A stretch of 8,173 nt of DNA from Bacteroidales bacterium (GTDB taxonomy: Bacteria > Bacteroidota > Bacteroidia > Bacteroidales > UBA12077): assembly GCA_030156305.1 (NCBI GenBank), contig JASGMZ010000133.1, positions 1 through 8,173 of the forward strand. Reading direction: 5' to 3'. Positions 4,770-8,173 of the stretch are shown here, one piece after another. A program made the position numbers and the translations under genes. A model generated the notes under the pieces. The model was given only the letters and a program-made list of their open reading frames with translations, was not told the origin of the DNA and ran no database searches. Numbering within the stretch: position 1 is the stretch's first letter; each line of letters starts with the position of its first letter.

Positions 4770-5828
4770 TTAAGCAATATCAATTTCTTTTGCTAAATAT
4801 ACATCCTGAATTGCATTTAACAATTCAATACCCTCTTTCATAGGGCGTTGAAAAGCTTTTCGTCCAGAAATCAAACCCATCCCTCCGGCACGTTTATTGA
4901 TAACAGCCGTTTGAACTGCTTCAGACAAATCAGACTTCCCGGATGATGCTCCGCCAGAGTTGATTAATCCCGAGCGGCCCATATAATTATTAACAACCTG
5001 ATATCTGGTTAAATCTATGGGATGATCTGTTGTCAGTTCGTTATAAACTTTATCATTTGTTTTAGCAAAGCCTATTTCTTTAAAGCCGCCATTTACCGTT
5101 GGCAGTTTTTGTTTAATAATATCAGCCTGTAAGGTCACGCCTAAATGATTTGCCTGACTGGTCATATCGGCAGAGGTGTGATAGTCAACACCACCTTTTT
5201 TAAAATCAGCATTTCGCAAATAACACCAGAGCACAGTTACCATACCTAATTCATGTGCTCTTTCAAAAGCTTCGGCAATTTCAATAATTTGACGGTTTGA
5301 TTCCTGAGAACCAAAATATATTGTTGCTCCTATTGCTTTTGCCCCAAGATTCCAGGCTTCCTCAACTGTCCCAAATAAAATTTGATCATATTTTGTAGGA
5401 TATGTCATTAATTCATTGTGATTAATTTTTACAATAAATGGGATTTTGTGTGCATATTTTCTAGATACAGAAGCTAATACTCCAAAAGTTGAAGCTACTG
5501 CATTACACCCTCCATCAATGGCGAGCTTTACAATATTCTCCGGATCGAAATATATAGGATTGGGAGCAAAAGAAGAACCGGCAGTATGCTCAATTCCCTG
5601 ATCAACCGGAAGAACAGACATATATCCAGTACCGCCTAAACGGCCGTGATTAAAAATCTGTTGCATAGTTGCCATTACTTGTGGCGACCGATTAGAATGG
5701 TATACAACTCTATCAACAAAATCAGGGCCTGGCAGGTGTAACTGATTTTTGTCAACGGTTTGACATTTATGATTTAAAAGATAATCGGCTTTATCTCCTA
5801 ATAGTTCTACAATTTTATTATATGCCAT
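4770..5828 (-). CDS. fbaB: Class I fructose-bisphosphate aldolase (DhnA/FbaB type)
   Basis: A 352-residue cytoplasmic enzyme that reversibly splits fructose 1,6-bisphosphate into glyceraldehyde 3-phosphate and dihydroxyacetone phosphate, in glycolysis and gluconeogenesis. It resembles E. coli FbaB along its whole length: KADYLLNH near the start, LPGPDFVDR (32-40), SVLPVDQGIEH (71-81), AIDGGCNAVASTFGVLASVSR (103-123), KINHNE (134-139), GATIYFGS (167-174), AHELGMVTVLW (191-201) and VDYHTSADMT (214-223). The probable Schiff-base lysine is Lys239 in ADIIKQK. Phosphate-binding glycine segments are INSGG (289-293) and RAGGMGLISGRKAF (313-326). No metal-site motifs of class II aldolase are present. 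Its length is normal, the start fits E. coli FbaB and there is no Shine-Dalgarno. It has a TAnnTTTG element at 5860-5867 and its own terminator, so it looks like a single-gene unit. Confidence 0.96.
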   Translation of the reverse strand: MAYNKIVELLGDKADYLLNHKCQTVDKNQLHLPGPDFVDRVVYHSNRSPQVMATMQQIFNHGRLGGTGYMSVLPVDQGIEHTAGSSFAPNPIYFDPENIVKLAIDGGCNAVASTFGVLASVSRKYAHKIPFIVKINHNELMTYPTKYDQILFGTVEEAWNLGAKAIGATIYFGSQESNRQIIEIAEAFERAHELGMVTVLWCYLRNADFKKGGVDYHTSADMTSQANHLGVTLQADIIKQKLPTVNGGFKEIGFAKTNDKVYNELTTDHPIDLTRYQVVNNYMGRSGLINSGGASSGKSDLSEAVQTAVINKRAGGMGLISGRKAFQRPMKEGIELLNAIQDVYLAKEIDIA

Positions 5829-5859
5829 AATGTTAAAATTTAAATGATTATAACTACTA

Positions 5860-5867
5860 CAAATTTA
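5860..5867 (-). promoter_or_regulatory. Likely -7 element of the fbaB promoter
   Basis: TAAATTTG on the minus strand is an exact TAnnTTTG, 32 bases before the fbaB ATG, predicting a leader of about 25 bases. No TTTG is found at the expected -33 position, although a T7 run lies just upstream. This may be a weaker or activator-dependent promoter, or a chance match in the 86-base gap. Confidence 0.5.
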
Positions 5868-5914
5868 AAAAAATAAATTGATATAAATAGGCTTTGGTTT
5901 CTTGAAAAAAAAAT

Positions 5915-8173
5915 TTAGAAGGGGTAACCAATACCAATATTAATCATAAAATCGTTTTGCCAGGTTAAACTTCTGTTACCAACAATCCAACGGTTACCTT
6001 CCATTAGGGCGGGGTCTCTGAGTTTTACTCCCAGATCTAATCGAAAAACAAAAAAGGAAAGATTAAAACGAGTCCCAAATCCGGAACCTACGGCAAATTC
6101 TTTATAAAATTTGTCTTTTCTGAACAAACCACCTTCAAATTCATCAGATTTTAAGTACCAAATGTTTCCGGCATCAATAAATAATGCTCCTTCTAAAATC
6201 CAGAATAACTTAAATCGAAATTCAGCATTTGCTTCTAATTTAATATCTCCGGTTTGATTCGGAAATCGTGTATAAGTTTTCCCTGCATAAGATCCAGGCC
6301 CTAAACTACGAACATTCCAGGCTCTGATACTATTCGCACCACCGGAAAAATACATTTTTTCAAAAGGTAATGATTGTGAATTACCATATGGAATACCTAC
6401 TCCTGCAAATATTCTGTATGCAAAACTGGTAGATTGGTTTTTCACATCATAATATCGAAAATCCAAATCAAATTTAACATATTGAGAAAAAGGAACGCCA
6501 AAAATTTCATAACTGCCATTAACAATAGATGCATCAGTTAATTCGCTATAAGCCGATAAAAGATTCCCTGAAATTTCTGCATTCATTTTAAAAAAATAAA
6601 AATCTCTGTTTTTTTTAAGATCCTGGTTATTAAATACCAAACTATAACTACTCACTGAGACTAAATGATTTTCGTAACTACTACGTAAATAAGTTGAATC
6701 AATAAAATTCCTGAAAGATTCAGAAGCATAAGGCATTTTTACGGCATTTAATTCAACTAATTTAACATTATGTTTCAGGTATTTATTTCCATCCCAGTTA
6801 TAACCATAAGAGAGGTTTGCAACCGTTCTTCGATATTCTAACCTGTCCTGAAAATTATAACCAATAGAAATTTGTGTTCTGGGGTTATATTTTTTACTAA
6901 ACTTTTCGGCTTTAAAAACCGGAAGCATAAACTTGGGAATACGCATGGTAATATCGCCACCCAGCTCAACGGCATTATTAATACGACTTATTCCAACAAC
7001 AGAAGTATCAAGTGCTTCTATTGAACCATTAATCTTAAAGTCGGTGATCTCTGCACCTCCAAATAAACTTTTATGCTGATACAAAAAATTTCCACCAACG
7101 CCAATGTTCCCATAAGAATTTGTTCCTTCCAACTCAACTGTATAGGATTGCAAATAATGCTTTGTTAATTGAATATTACACTTTAAAAGGCCTGATGAAC
7201 AGCTATCCTTCAACATCAGACTATCGCTTTGGGTTTCTTTAAACTGAATATTAATGACTCGAAATAAACCTAACGAATTGAGATGCTGATACGTTTTATT
7301 AACATTATACAAAGAATAGTCATCGCCTTCATGAATAAAATTGGCATGTAAAACAACTTTCTTTTTTAAGGGGTCTTTTCCTTTGCTAATAAAATAAATA
7401 CCCTTTAAATAGGTAGTATCCAAATCTGAAAAGTATTTTTCTTTCTGTTCCAAAGCTTCTTTCTGATTATAATTTGTAAAAACGTACACTTTATTAATCC
7501 TATACTTTTGATGATTTGTATCAACAAATTTCCTGTTTTCATCTAACTCCTGGTATTTTTTAAGGTTTAGGATAAGAGAAACTTCCCGATTTTTCGCTGA
7601 GCTGTCTGCTTGAAAAAAAATAAATTCTTTCGTAAATTTATAATAACCTTGATTTTTTAAATAAGCCTCAATTCTTTTTCTTTCCTCTTGCAATAAGTCC
7701 AAATCAAAATTTTCACCTTTTGTAATTAAGGAATTAATGGTATCTTTAATGATTAATGGCTCAAGTAACGAATCTTGAATATTATAGGTTAAACGCTTGA
7801 TTTTATAAGGCCTGTTCATCCTTACACGATATAAAACTCTGGCGCGTTGACGTTTGAATATAGCTGTATCTGAGACAACAGAATTATAATATCCTTTATT
7901 GTTTAAGTAAGATTTAATTTGGGTTACTGATTTATCGGTAAGAAAATCATCATAAATAACGGGTTCCTCGCCTATACGTCTTAACCAACCACTTAATCCT
8001 TTTTCTTTATTTTCCCGTGAAAGGTTGTATAAACCCAGATGGAATCTGATACCCAATACTCTTTTGTTGGGTTTTTGTCTAACGAATGGTTCTAACTCAT
8101 CTTTTTTTATTTTTTCTTTTTCGGCTGTACCTTTTTCAACTTTAACTTTATATCGATCTAAAAGATATTTATC
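5915..8173 (-). CDS. tamL: Omp85-superfamily outer-membrane assembly factor, TamA/TamL-like (N terminus off the right edge)
   Basis: At least 752 residues of an outer-membrane beta-barrel protein of the BamA/TamA family, which inserts or secretes other outer-membrane proteins. The open frame runs to the window end with no stop. The TTG at 8054-8056 is an internal Leu codon, because PNKRVLGIRFHLGLYNLS (from visible residue 35) is a conserved block of the Bacteroidota TamA-like family. POTRA-like repeats fill visible residues 1 to about 340; two end in a GYY turn (GYYNS, GYYKF). The 16-strand barrel follows, with the Omp85 loop motif in FSGGANSIRAWNVRSLGPG (609-627), where IRAW takes the place of VRGF/Y. 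It ends in GYPF, and the terminal Phe is the usual barrel-assembly signal. In this phylum such proteins are lipid-anchored (TamL), but the signal peptide lies outside the window. BamA itself is less likely given the motifs. Two cysteines lie in CSSGLLKC. Confidence 0.85.
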   Translation of the reverse strand, partial: DKYLLDRYKVKVEKGTAEKEKIKKDELEPFVRQKPNKRVLGIRFHLGLYNLSRENKEKGLSGWLRRIGEEPVIYDDFLTDKSVTQIKSYLNNKGYYNSVVSDTAIFKRQRARVLYRVRMNRPYKIKRLTYNIQDSLLEPLIIKDTINSLITKGENFDLDLLQEERKRIEAYLKNQGYYKFTKEFIFFQADSSAKNREVSLILNLKKYQELDENRKFVDTNHQKYRINKVYVFTNYNQKEALEQKEKYFSDLDTTYLKGIYFISKGKDPLKKKVVLHANFIHEGDDYSLYNVNKTYQHLNSLGLFRVINIQFKETQSDSLMLKDSCSSGLLKCNIQLTKHYLQSYTVELEGTNSYGNIGVGGNFLYQHKSLFGGAEITDFKINGSIEALDTSVVGISRINNAVELGGDITMRIPKFMLPVFKAEKFSKKYNPRTQISIGYNFQDRLEYRRTVANLSYGYNWDGNKYLKHNVKLVELNAVKMPYASESFRNFIDSTYLRSSYENHLVSVSSYSLVFNNQDLKKNRDFYFFKMNAEISGNLLSAYSELTDASIVNGSYEIFGVPFSQYVKFDLDFRYYDVKNQSTSFAYRIFAGVGIPYGNSQSLPFEKMYFSGGANSIRAWNVRSLGPGSYAGKTYTRFPNQTGDIKLEANAEFRFKLFWILEGALFIDAGNIWYLKSDEFEGGLFRKDKFYKEFAVGSGFGTRFNLSFFVFRLDLGVKLRDPALMEGNRWIVGNRSLTWQNDFMINIGIGYPF

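Noticed and set aside
5905..5913. T9 run directly after the tamL-like stop as an intrinsic terminator
   Set aside because: No convincing GC-containing stem precedes it; only 4-bp pairings such as TTCT/AGAA can be drawn.

Overview
The window is an AT-rich segment of a Bacteroidota chromosome. A Bacteroidales-like relative is my best guess, but I would not name a genus. The evidence is a lysine-rich bS21 of the phylum's type, promoters of the phylum's TTTG / TAnnTTTG form, few Shine-Dalgarno sequences, and a TamA-like outer-membrane assembly protein with the phylum's hallmark motifs. Every supported gene lies on the minus strand, so transcription runs from high to low coordinates.

In transcription order: (1) at the right edge is a large Omp85/TamA-like assembly factor (tamL-like), 5915 to beyond 8173, whose N terminus lies outside the window. 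(2) A class I fructose-bisphosphate aldolase (fbaB, 4770-5828) follows, with its own -7 element and a clear intrinsic terminator at 4714-4746. (3) Next is a two-gene unit of a LeuT-type sodium symporter (3258-4622) and, 13 bases on, a membrane-anchored protein with three helix-hairpin-helix repeats (2306-3244). (4) Then comes a translation and chromosome-maintenance cluster: rpsU (bS21), xerC (dimer-resolution recombinase) and hpf (ribosome hibernation factor). (5) Last are four tRNA genes, Thr(TGT)-Tyr(GTA)-Gly(TCC)-Thr(GGT), running into the first 19 codons of tuf (EF-Tu) at the left edge. This is the same order as E. coli thrU-tyrU-glyT-thrT-tufB.

The genes are ordinary housekeeping genes; I see no mobile element, CRISPR array, defence system or phage gene. 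The interesting material is regulatory. The rpsU and tRNA-tuf promoters share the same architecture (T8G, 20 bases, TAnnTTTG). The rpsU promoter is backed by helically spaced A-tracts. The tRNA transcript begins with a near-perfect hairpin whose 3' arm could instead pair with the first tRNA. The xerC leader carries a 37-bp direct duplication, each copy preceded by a small hairpin. hpf has a good Shine-Dalgarno sequence although bS21, encoded two genes upstream, is the protein known to mask the anti-Shine-Dalgarno in this phylum.

Together, rpsU, hpf, the tRNAs and tuf form a translation-capacity neighbourhood: elongation factor and tRNA supply on one side, ribosome composition and dormancy on the other.
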